Source: Flavobacteriales bacterium (GTDB taxonomy: Bacteria; Bacteroidota; Bacteroidia; Flavobacteriales_F; PHOS-HE28). From it: a stretch of DNA of 64,000 bases. Shown piece after piece: positions 37,005-44,630 of the stretch. How positions within the stretch are numbered: the stretch's first letter is position 1; the number at the start of each line of letters is the position of its first letter. A program made the translations under genes and the position numbers. Under the pieces are notes generated by a model, which saw only the letters and a program-made list of their open reading frames with translations, had not been told where the DNA came from and made no database searches. The stretch spans positions 1 to 64,000 of the forward strand of contig JAGNSU010000011.1 of the NCBI GenBank assembly GCA_017987895.1, in the 5' to 3' direction.

Positions 37005-38129
37005 TCACCCCGAGACGCTTACGCCGACCAACTTCCCGATGCCGAATGTGACCGCCGCAGCGGCAAGGCCGAACAAGACCTGTCGCATACCGGAGAACCA
37101 GACACCGCGACCGGTGAATAGCGTGATGGCACTGCCGATGATGAACAATCCGGCCGCGCTCAATCCCACGCTGATGAGGATGGCCGGCATGCCACCCGTG
37201 AAGAAGAAGGGGATCACCGGAAGGATGGCACCCACCGCGAAGAGGAAGAAGGACGTGATGGCCGCTTCCCACGCCGAGCCCTTCAACTCCTCGGCATTGA
37301 TGCCCAACTCTTCCTTCACCAACAACGCGTGCGCCTTGCCTTTGTCCGCGAGCGCCTCGCTGGCCAGCCGTTCGGACTCCGCTTCGGAAATGCCCTTCGC
37401 CATGAAGATCAGTACAAGTTCCTTGCGCTCTCCTTCAGGGTTCGTTTCCAGCTCGGTCATCTCCAGCGCCATCTGTCGTTCGTAGAGTTCCTGCGAGCTC
37501 TTCACGCTGATCCATTCACCGAGCGCCATGCTCAGCGCGCCAGCGAGCAATCCGGCGAGGCCTGCCAACAACACGCCCTGATCACCGTCGGTGGCACCGG
37601 CAACACCCATCACCAGGCTCATGTTGCTCACCAGTCCGTCGTTGGCGCCGAGCACGGCAGCGCGCAGGGCGTTGCCCCCCACGGTCTTGTGCTTGCCTTC
37701 TATGCGGCCGAGCTCCTCTCCACCCATGCCGCGCTTGTTCGCCATCAGCGACTGCAGGATCAGCACGTGGTTGCGCTCGCCACCGCTCAAGGGGGTTCCG
37801 CTCTTGCGTTTCAACGATACGGTGGCCGACGCAAGACCCTTCTCCACGTCCATGAGTTGGGCGATCACATGCCCGTACCCCATCCGCTTGCCGATGCGGT
37901 CGAGCATGCGGGCACGCCAGGAGGGGCCGGGTATTTCGTTCAGCTTCCCGTCCGCCTTCAATTGCGCGAAGGCATGTTCGGCATGGCCGCGTTCAATGGC
38001 GGCCATCTCGCGGAAGAGCTTCGCCACTTGGCCGTCCTCCTCATGTGCAGCGATGCGATCATAGAGGAAGGCCGCGTCCACCTCAGTGCGGAGACTTTCG
38101 ACGCGTAGGCGGAGCGGTGGCGTGGACAT
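37005..38129 (-). CDS. Ferritin-like/VIT1 (CCC1) fusion membrane iron protein
   Basis: 374 aa. The N-terminal half (about residues 15-140) is a rubrerythrin/ferritin-like helical domain with spaced iron-ligand candidates (EVDAAFLYDRIAAHEE ... EMAAIERGHAEHA). The C-terminal half is a VIT1/CCC1 transporter domain with LGANDGLVSNMSLVMGVAGA and five hydrophobic helices. Such fusions (MbfA type) export or detoxify Fe(II)/Mn(II) across the inner membrane. Start at MSTPPLRLRVESL; an earlier GTG would add 20 residues. Context between HEPN-like and cytochrome genes suggests an iron link to the cytochrome locus. Confidence 0.85.
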   Translation of the reverse strand: MSTPPLRLRVESLRTEVDAAFLYDRIAAHEEDGQVAKLFREMAAIERGHAEHAFAQLKADGKLNEIPGPSWRARMLDRIGKRMGYGHVIAQLMDVEKGLASATVSLKRKSGTPLSGGERNHVLILQSLMANKRGMGGEELGRIEGKHKTVGGNALRAAVLGANDGLVSNMSLVMGVAGATDGDQGVLLAGLAGLLAGALSMALGEWISVKSSQELYERQMALEMTELETNPEGERKELVLIFMAKGISEAESERLASEALADKGKAHALLVKEELGINAEELKGSAWEAAITSFFLFAVGAILPVIPFFFTGGMPAILISVGLSAAGLFIIGSAITLFTGRGVWFSGMRQVLFGLAAAAVTFGIGKLVGVSVSG

Positions 38130-38261
38130 ACGCACAAGGTCGGGAGGAATGTGCGGATCTCTGGTAGCGTGCCCATTCGAATTCGGCACTGACGATCGTC
38201 ACTACTTGACCCGCGTTGAGCACCTACTTTGACCGGCTGGTCAATATTCAAAGGAGTGAAA

Positions 38262-38828
38262 GTGCCGTTGTTCATCAAGCATGTTCTCCCGTTCGCTGCG
38301 ATGTACGCGATGATGGTCGCGGCCGCGATCCTATTGGATCGCGGGCTGCACGCCGTTGGGTTGGACCATGTGGGGCGTTACCTGGGGCCGGTGGGTACGG
38401 TGCTCATCGTGCTGTCCTTCGTGTATTCGTTGCGCAAGCGGAAGATCATTCCCTCCGGTTCACCCAAGACCTACCTCAGGGTGCATGAGTATCTCGCTTG
38501 GGCCGGCTCGGTGATGATCCTTGTGCATGCCGGCATCCATTTCAACGCCCGCCTTCCCTGGCTGGCCACCTATATGCTACTTATCAGTGTGGCGAGCGGG
38601 CTTGTGGGCAAATACCTCCTGAAGAGCGCCGGTCATTCTTTGGAAGAACGACGACAGGAATTGATCGCGAGCGGATCCACCACCCCTGAAGTGGACAAGG
38701 AGCTCTTCTTCGATTCGGTGACGGTGAACGCCATGAAGCAATGGCGTGTGGTACACCTGCCCATCGCGTTCACGCTGGGCTTCCTTACCCTCTTGCACGT
38801 GATCACCGTCCTCATGTTCGGCAAATGA
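38262..38828 (+). CDS. Membrane b-type cytochrome-like protein (partner of the 12-heme cytochrome)
   Basis: 188 aa, four to five membrane helices. Histidines in or near helices (HEYLAWAG, LVHAGIHFNA, VVHLPIAF, LLHVITV) look like bis-His heme b ligands. The C-terminal VHLP(I/F)A block is shared with the 286-aa protein at 40820, so the two are distant paralogues. Start at GTG because AAGGAG lies 5 nt upstream; a TTG 11 codons earlier overlaps a TACTTTG element. It overlaps the 12-heme gene by ATGA. Inferred role: passing electrons between the quinone pool and the periplasmic cytochrome. Confidence 0.7.
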   Translation: MPLFIKHVLPFAAMYAMMVAAAILLDRGLHAVGLDHVGRYLGPVGTVLIVLSFVYSLRKRKIIPSGSPKTYLRVHEYLAWAGSVMILVHAGIHFNARLPWLATYMLLISVASGLVGKYLLKSAGHSLEERRQELIASGSTTPEVDKELFFDSVTVNAMKQWRVVHLPIAFTLGFLTLLHVITVLMFGK

Positions 38829-39841
38829 AGAAGGTGATCATCCTTGCCTTGATCGGGTCGTTCATCGGGCTGGTGTACCTGTTCCCGCACAGCATGCTCG
38901 AGCCCGGGGAACTGGTGGAAGGACACCAGAAGACCGGCGACGATTGCTTCTCCTGCCATCAACCCTTCGGTGGACTGCCCAATGCCAAGTGCATCGTCTG
39001 TCACACCGTAGCCGAGATCGGGATCGATACGCTGCTGAACGCGAGACCGACGCTTTTCCATGAGGCGCTCAACGATATGGAGTGCGTGGAATGCCATAGC
39101 GAGCACATAGGGCGGAACGCGGACCTGACCATGAGCGGCTTCGAGCACGCACTGGTCCCAGTAGCGATCGTGGAGGATTGCAACCGGTGCCATGCGAAAC
39201 CAACGGACGAACTGCACACGCCGCTGCCCAACAAATGCGCGGCCTGCCATGATACGCAGGGCTGGAAACCCGCGCGCGAGTTCGACCATTCCTTGCTGTC
39301 GGCAGCGAGTAAGAGCGATTGTGCGAGTTGCCACCAGCGCCCCACCGATACGCTACATGAACGCATGAAGGGCAACTGTGCCAGCTGCCACTCGACCACC
39401 GCATGGAAGCCCGCCACCTTCGAGCATGCCGTATTGTCCGCTGCGGAGAAGGACCATTGCGCAACCTGCCACCAACCGCCCAAGGATGCTTTCCACCAAG
39501 GGGCCAAGGACAATTGCGCCAGTTGCCATGGCACGAACGCATGGTCGCCTTCCACGTTCGATCACTCGGCGTACTTCCGATTGGATGGCGACCACAACGC
39601 GAAGTGCGCCACGTGCCACCAAGTCAACAACTACAGCAGCTACACCTGCTACGGTTGCCACGAGCATACACCGGGCAATATCATCGGCGAGCACCAGGAA
39701 GAGGGGATCACGAACATCACCGACTGCGTGCGATGCCACCGCAGCGGTGATGAGGATGACATCCGCATGGATGGACGGTCCGGAAGCGAAGGCGGGGAAG
39801 GTTCGCGCAAGGGCCGTGACCGTGAAGGGGAGGACGATTGA
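38825..39841 (+). CDS. 12-heme c-type cytochrome
   Basis: 338 aa. The N-terminal helix (MKKVIILALIGSFIGLVYLF) is a signal peptide or membrane anchor. Twelve CxxCH heme-binding motifs follow, from CFSCH near residue 39 to CVRCH near 308, many in units of the form CASCHxTxAWKPxxFEH. Extra His residues (FDH, FEH) probably supply distal ligands. The tail after the last heme is highly charged (Asp, Glu, Arg, Gly) and unlike the core. It is translationally coupled to the b-type cytochrome gene. Inferred periplasmic electron carrier. Confidence 0.93.
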   Translation: MKKVIILALIGSFIGLVYLFPHSMLEPGELVEGHQKTGDDCFSCHQPFGGLPNAKCIVCHTVAEIGIDTLLNARPTLFHEALNDMECVECHSEHIGRNADLTMSGFEHALVPVAIVEDCNRCHAKPTDELHTPLPNKCAACHDTQGWKPAREFDHSLLSAASKSDCASCHQRPTDTLHERMKGNCASCHSTTAWKPATFEHAVLSAAEKDHCATCHQPPKDAFHQGAKDNCASCHGTNAWSPSTFDHSAYFRLDGDHNAKCATCHQVNNYSSYTCYGCHEHTPGNIIGEHQEEGITNITDCVRCHRSGDEDDIRMDGRSGSEGGEGSRKGRDREGEDD

Positions 39842-39870
39842 ACCGTGCCCCTGACCTGACGGGCTTCCCG

Positions 39871-39945
39871 ACGGCCGTGAAGCAGATGATCGAGGACCCC
39901 AGCAAGATGGTCTTCGGCGACATGGTGCCGGGGGATTGCAGTTCA
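39871..39945 (+). pseudogene. Duplicated 3' end of sucB (copy 3, degraded)
   Basis: The first ~48 nt match the sucB tail ([15 protein letters not shown] in frame), then similarity decays and the stop is lost. It shares with copy 2 (35834) the variants CCCCAGCAAG and TTCGG, and both are followed by GTAGGTCTTG, so copies 2 and 3 are closer to each other than to the real sucB end. It starts 29 nt behind the stop of the 12-heme gene. Confidence 0.75.
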
Positions 39946-40023
39946 GGTCGTAGGTCTTGGGTGGTTCTCTGCTGCTCGGAGGCATCGGGCAGCCCCTGTG
40001 GCCTTCCGGGGATCACGTGTTCA

Positions 40024-40044
40024 GGAACCGATCCGTCCGGTTCC
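40024..40044 (+). terminator. Hairpin in the gap behind the 12-heme gene
   Basis: GGAACCG-atccgtc-CGGTTCC forms a perfect 7-bp stem. No T-tract follows, so termination is uncertain. Confidence 0.35.
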
Positions 40045-40101
40045 GTCGAAGGGAAATCCCGTTCGGGGGATATTGTCATGGAACTGCCATGGCTTGCTTC
40101 C

Positions 40102-40109
40102 TACCTTCG
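40102..40109 (+). promoter_or_regulatory. Putative -7 element of the small FHPPKSIG protein
   Basis: TACCTTCG ends 8 nt before the ATG at 40118, the same spacing class as sucA. Confidence 0.5.
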
Positions 40110-40117
40110 AGGCCGGT

Positions 40118-40504
40118 ATGAAGAACTTCGCGGCTTACCTCCTCATTCTCCATGTGCTGTTGAGCACTTGGGCGCCGGGCGGGCTTGCGGAGGTGGCACG
40201 CCTTCCTTCCCTACAGAGCCATTACGCGGAGCACTTCCGGGAAAGCGGTGGCACCATGGGGTGGGGTGAGTTCCTGAAACTCCACTTCGCGGACCCGGAA
40301 CATGAGCGCCAGGATGCGGACAGGCACAGTGCCTTGCCCTTCCATGGTCCCTCCATGGCCATGCACATGTTCCTGCCGCCGGCAGCATCGGCCAGTGCGG
40401 TACCCGCCGTGCTGACCCCCCACGTCCGTCCCGGGACCCTAGCGGCCGAAGTGGGCGAGTGGCCTGGGCGATCGGTATTCCATCCGCCCAAATCGATCGG
40501 TTGA
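40118..40504 (+). CDS. Small secreted protein with LPFHG and C-terminal FHPPKSIG (copy A)
   Basis: 128 aa. Signal peptide about residues 1-22; mature part LPSLQSHYAEHFRE, then FLKLHFADPEHERQDADRH, LPFHG, and the end SVFHPPKSIG. It is homologous along its length to the 129-aa protein at 54969 on the opposite strand. His/Asp/Glu richness suggests metal binding. From memory (unverified), similar small LPF-type proteins in Bacteroidota lie near heavy-metal efflux genes. Function unknown; the position at the left edge of the main cytochrome operon suggests a role linked to metals or heme. Confidence 0.75.
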   Translation: MKNFAAYLLILHVLLSTWAPGGLAEVARLPSLQSHYAEHFRESGGTMGWGEFLKLHFADPEHERQDADRHSALPFHGPSMAMHMFLPPAASASAVPAVLTPHVRPGTLAAEVGEWPGRSVFHPPKSIG

Positions 40505-40819
40505 GGCGCGTGGGCAGGAACCCCCTGCTGCGCGGACAAGAGCCACTGCTTCTCGGCGGGTTCTTGAACAGTCGTCAACCGTCAATTCCAGTTCATGCGG
40601 ACCCTTGGGGCCATAGTCTTCAACATCATCTTGCTGCAACGCTGGTCCATGGCGATCATTCCGGTGTACTCGGCGAATATCTGCGATCCGGCGCCATGAG
40701 AGGTCGGACCTTCCCCCATATCCCGGCGTATGATCTTCATTGTGCGGGCCGCATCGGATGCATGTGCATCGTAGCGTCGTATTGGGAACGACTGAACCTA
40801 CCGGCTTGACAGGACATTC
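40505..40819 (+). other. 315-nt gap between copy A and the main cytochrome operon
   Basis: No convincing gene. A 34-codon reading starting MRTLGAIVFNIILLQRWSMA (ATG near 40596) has a hydrophobic start but no recognisable family or continuation. Antisense readings are composition artefacts. The operon promoter must lie here or upstream, but no good TAnnTTYG element was identified. Confidence 0.4.
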
Positions 40820-41680
40820 ATGACGCGGACCACCCATACCATCTTCATCGGGACCATGTCGGCCATCGTCGTCGTGGTAACGGCCTACCTCACCTATGTC
40901 GGCTGGTCGTACTACCAGCTCCCGCTCGAGGAGCGTTTCTACCACCCGCAACATAACTGGTTCAAGCCGAGCGGCGCCTACGGCCATGGCATCGGTATCC
41001 TCGGCACCTTTCTCATCCTCTTCGGGGTGGTGATCTACATCGCGCGCAAACGGTACAACTTCATGACGAAGCAGCTCCGGTTGAAGTACCTGCTGGAGTT
41101 CCACATCTTCCTATGCACATTGGGGCCGATCCTCATCCTCTTCCACACCGCCTTCAAATTCGGCGGACTGGTCTCAGTGGCGTTCTGGAGCATGGTGGCC
41201 GTGGTGGCCAGCGGCGTGATCGGGCGCTTCATCTACATCCAGATACCGCGCACCGTGGAGGGTCGCGAACTCAGCCTGAACGAAGTGAAGGGTATGCGGT
41301 CGCAACTGGTAGAGAACCTGAAGCAGAGCGTGGGATTGGACGAACAGTTGATCCCCTTGATCGTCGGGACCACGGGCGGCGATGGTGCTGCCGCCAAGGG
41401 GAGGTCGTTCATCGCCCGGTACCTCGATGAACGCAAGGCCGTCGGCGTGATCCGATCATCACTGAAAGCGAAGAACATGGCGCGCGAGGAGCAGGCATCG
41501 GTCATCCGCATGGTGAAGGAGGAATTCGCACTGTCGCACCGCATCGGTCGATTGCTGACCATGCAGAAACTGTTCAAGTACTGGCATGTGGCGCACCTGC
41601 CATTCGCGTTGATCATGCTGATCGTGCTCATCATTCACGTGGCCGTCACGTTGTCCTTCGGATACAAGTGGATCTTCTGA
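40820..41680 (+). CDS. Membrane b-type cytochrome-like protein (first gene of main operon)
   Basis: 286 aa. Membrane helices at about 10-30, 55-75, 95-115, 118-135 and 255-280. Histidines at EFHIFLC, LILFHTAFKF, WHVAHLPFA and LIIHVAV are placed like heme b ligands. A large soluble loop (about 140-250) lies between helices four and five. The C-terminal block resembles the protein at 38262. The stop overlaps the ATG of the next gene (TGATG). Inferred as the inner-membrane entry point, exchanging electrons between quinone or the FeS-flavoprotein and the multiheme cytochromes. Confidence 0.7.
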   Translation: MTRTTHTIFIGTMSAIVVVVTAYLTYVGWSYYQLPLEERFYHPQHNWFKPSGAYGHGIGILGTFLILFGVVIYIARKRYNFMTKQLRLKYLLEFHIFLCTLGPILILFHTAFKFGGLVSVAFWSMVAVVASGVIGRFIYIQIPRTVEGRELSLNEVKGMRSQLVENLKQSVGLDEQLIPLIVGTTGGDGAAAKGRSFIARYLDERKAVGVIRSSLKAKNMAREEQASVIRMVKEEFALSHRIGRLLTMQKLFKYWHVAHLPFALIMLIVLIIHVAVTLSFGYKWIF

Positions 41681-43011
41681 TGGAAGTGCTGATCGAACAA
41701 ATAGCGATCTACGGTTCGGTGCTCCTGCTCTGCGGGCTCACCATCTTCTTCTACATGCGCAGCCTCAAGAAGAAGTCCGCGATCGTGGAGAAGAAAGTGG
41801 CGAAGGCCAAGGAGGAAGGCATGTTCGAGCCGGTGTCGCTGCATCCGTACATCGATCTGAGCACCTGCATCGGGAGCGCCGCCTGCGTGGCCGACTGTCC
41901 GGAAAAGGACATCCTCGGCATCGTGGACGGCAAGGCCACGGTGATCCTCGCCAGCAATTGCGTGGGGCATGGAGCGTGTTTCCATGCGTGCCCCGTGCAG
42001 GCCATCTCCTTGCGCATCGGCACCGAGACGCGCGGTATAGACCTGCCGCACGTCGATCAGACCTTCGAGACCAACATCAAAGGGATCTACATCGCCGGGG
42101 AGCTTGGCGGCATGGGCTTGATCAGGAACGGTGTGGAACAGGGCAAGCAGGCCATGGAGAACATCGCGAGCGCCAGGAAGCCCAAAGCCGACGGTGTACT
42201 CGATGTAGTGATCATCGGCGCAGGACCGGCGGGCATTTCCGCCACGTTGGAAGCGAAGAAGCAAGGATTGACCAGCGCCACGTTGGAGCAGGATTCGCTC
42301 GGCGGCACCGTGTACACGTTCCCACGCTCCAAGCTCGTGATGACCTCACCGATGGACCTGCCCTTGTACGGCAAGGTGAAGTTGTTCGACACCACGAAGG
42401 ATGAACTGCTCCAGCTCTGGCGGAAGGTGATCAGCGAGCACAAGATCGAGATCACCGAGAACACGAAAGTGGATGCCATCGTGCCGCAGAAGGACGGGAC
42501 GTTCAAGCTGTCGACCAACGTGGGCAAGGACTACATCTGCAACAATGTTCTGTTGGCCATCGGCCGCCGTGGAACACCAAGAAAATTGGGCATACCCGGC
42601 GAAGAGTCGACCAAGGTGGCCTACCGGTTATTGGAACCCGAGAACATCTCCGGCAAGAAGGTGATCGTGGTGGGAGGCGGTGATGCCGGTGTGGAATCGG
42701 CCATGCTGCTGATGAACGACAACGAAGTCCTCTTGGTCAATCGCAACGAGAATTTCGCGGGCATCAAACCCAAGAACCGCGAAGCTGTGACCGCCGCGAT
42801 CGATGCGGGGAAGATGAAAGCCGTGTACAAAGCCAACTTGGTATCCATAGCACCGGAGTCCGTGTTGTGCAAAGTGGGTGAAGACACGCAGCAACTGCCG
42901 AACGACCTCGTGTACATTTTCGCTGGTGGTGAACTCCCTACCGGCTTCTTGCAGAAGGCCGGCATTGAGATCACAAAACGGTTCGGACATATCGTGAAGA
43001 AGCACACGTGA
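41680..43011 (+). CDS. Membrane-anchored ferredoxin/FAD pyridine-nucleotide oxidoreductase
   Basis: 443 aa. One N-terminal helix (about 8-26) anchors a ferredoxin-like domain with two cysteine groups, C63-C69-C73 and C94-C100-C104. The second Cys of each CxxCxxCxxxCP motif is replaced (Ser66, His97). A thioredoxin-reductase-like module follows: FAD motif GAGPAG at 180-185 and NAD(P) motif GGGDAG at 332-337. Predicted to transfer electrons between NAD(P)H, FAD, FeS and the membrane cytochrome. Tightly coupled to its neighbours (TGATG upstream, GTGA downstream). No redox-active CxxC disulfide typical of thioredoxin reductase is seen. Confidence 0.85.
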   Translation: MEVLIEQIAIYGSVLLLCGLTIFFYMRSLKKKSAIVEKKVAKAKEEGMFEPVSLHPYIDLSTCIGSAACVADCPEKDILGIVDGKATVILASNCVGHGACFHACPVQAISLRIGTETRGIDLPHVDQTFETNIKGIYIAGELGGMGLIRNGVEQGKQAMENIASARKPKADGVLDVVIIGAGPAGISATLEAKKQGLTSATLEQDSLGGTVYTFPRSKLVMTSPMDLPLYGKVKLFDTTKDELLQLWRKVISEHKIEITENTKVDAIVPQKDGTFKLSTNVGKDYICNNVLLAIGRRGTPRKLGIPGEESTKVAYRLLEPENISGKKVIVVGGGDAGVESAMLLMNDNEVLLVNRNENFAGIKPKNREAVTAAIDAGKMKAVYKANLVSIAPESVLCKVGEDTQQLPNDLVYIFAGGELPTGFLQKAGIEITKRFGHIVKKHT

Positions 43012-44630
43012 GATCCCTCGCGACATACCTGTTCGTTGTGCTATCGCTGGTGGCGATGACAAGTCGCGCGCAATTGTCGCCGGGGGATCTGACCACCGCG
43101 CATGCCAACCTGGAGGGCATGAGCAACTGCACGCAGTGCCACGATCTCGGCAACAAGGTGACGAACGCCAAGTGCCTGGAGTGCCATAAGGAGATCAAGT
43201 CGCTCATCACGCAGAAAAAGGGCTACCACGCAAGCAAGGACGTGAAGGCGAAGGATTGCTTCACCTGCCACAGCGAGCACCATGGACGGAAGTTCGAGAT
43301 GGTGCGCTTCGATGAGAAGACGTTCGATCACGGGTTGACGGGCTATGCTCTCACCGGCGCCCACAAACCCGTTGACTGTCGCGAATGCCACCTGCCGGAC
43401 AACATCGCTGACAAGGAGTTGAAGAAGCGGGACAAGACCTTCCTAGGCCTGGACCAGAAGTGCCTTTCCTGTCACGACGACTTCCACGAGAGCACGATGG
43501 ACAAGGATTGCCTGAAGTGCCATAGCATGACGGCATGGAAGCCGGCCAGCGTGTTCGATCACGACAAGACCGACTTCCCCCTCAAGGGAAAGCACGTCCC
43601 AGTGGATTGCAAGGAATGTCACGCCATCACCACCAAGAACGGCAAGCAGTTCCAAGCGTTCGGCGATGTGCCCCACACGGATTGCAAGGCGTGCCACGAT
43701 GATCCGCACAACGCGCACTTCAGCAACGCTTGCGCCCAGTGCCACACGGAGAACGCCTTCTCGACCTTCGCAGGGAAGGACCGCTTCGACCACAACACCA
43801 CGCCGTTCAAGTTGAACGGCAAGCACAAGACCACCGATTGCTTTGAATGCCACAAACGCACCAGCGATCCGCTCACGGTCTTCCAGGACCGGGCCGGGGT
43901 GGCCATGAACCAATGCGTAACGTGCCACAAGGACCAGCACGACGGGAAGTTCGGCACGGACTGCGCGAAGTGCCACCAGGAGAAAGGCTGGGTCGCCGTG
44001 AAGTCGATGGACTTCTTCGATCACAGTGTCACCGACTTCCCATTGCAGGGAAAGCACGTTGACGTGGATTGCAAGAAGTGTCACAAAGGGCGGTACACCG
44101 ATCCGATCGTTTTCGTGGCGTGCAATAGTTGCCATGCTGACTTCCACAAAGGCGAGTTCGCGGAGAACGGCGTATCGCCGGATTGCGTGGAATGCCACTT
44201 CCTCACCGATGGGTTCGAGGTGAGCATGTATTCCTTGGAGCAGCACGCCACATCGAAATTCCCGCTGGACGGGGCGCACGTGGCCACACCCTGCTCCGAA
44301 TGCCATTTGAACGAGAAGTGGAAGAAAGGTGCCGAGAAGTCGACCGGAGAGAAGTGGAAATTCCGCGAACTGGCAATGGCCTGCGCTGATTGCCACGACA
44401 ACGTGCACGGGGAAGAGTTCGCACAGGCAGGTGTTACGGATTGCAAGCGTTGCCACGTTACCGGCGACTGGTTCCCCAGCTTGTTCGATCATACCAGGAC
44501 GGCTTTTCCGCTGGAAGGTGAACACAAGACCGTGGATTGCCGGGAGTGCCACAAGAACCCTGCGGAGGGCGATGAGAAATTGGGGTCGTTCAAGATCGCG
44601 AAGTACCAATGCATAGACTGCCACAAATAG
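43008..44630 (+). CDS. 20-heme c-type cytochrome
   Basis: 540 aa. Signal peptide (about 1-22, ending SRAQ) and then 20 CxxCH motifs, from CTQCH near residue 41 to CIDCH at the extreme C-terminus. Many hemes occur in units with FDH...FPLxGxHxxVDCxxCH, where the two extra His are likely distal ligands. No lipobox and no T9SS tail, so a periplasmic location is most likely. Starts with GTG overlapping the oxidoreductase stop (GTGA). The last codons overlap the next cytochrome gene by 22 nt. Confidence 0.94.
   Translation: MRSLATYLFVVLSLVAMTSRAQLSPGDLTTAHANLEGMSNCTQCHDLGNKVTNAKCLECHKEIKSLITQKKGYHASKDVKAKDCFTCHSEHHGRKFEMVRFDEKTFDHGLTGYALTGAHKPVDCRECHLPDNIADKELKKRDKTFLGLDQKCLSCHDDFHESTMDKDCLKCHSMTAWKPASVFDHDKTDFPLKGKHVPVDCKECHAITTKNGKQFQAFGDVPHTDCKACHDDPHNAHFSNACAQCHTENAFSTFAGKDRFDHNTTPFKLNGKHKTTDCFECHKRTSDPLTVFQDRAGVAMNQCVTCHKDQHDGKFGTDCAKCHQEKGWVAVKSMDFFDHSVTDFPLQGKHVDVDCKKCHKGRYTDPIVFVACNSCHADFHKGEFAENGVSPDCVECHFLTDGFEVSMYSLEQHATSKFPLDGAHVATPCSECHLNEKWKKGAEKSTGEKWKFRELAMACADCHDNVHGEEFAQAGVTDCKRCHVTGDWFPSLFDHTRTAFPLEGEHKTVDCRECHKNPAEGDEKLGSFKIAKYQCIDCHK

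Noticed and set aside
40459-40809. 116-codon open frame in the gap before the main cytochrome operon
   Set aside because: It overlaps the end of copy A, lacks any signal peptide or motif, and has atypical His/Arg composition.
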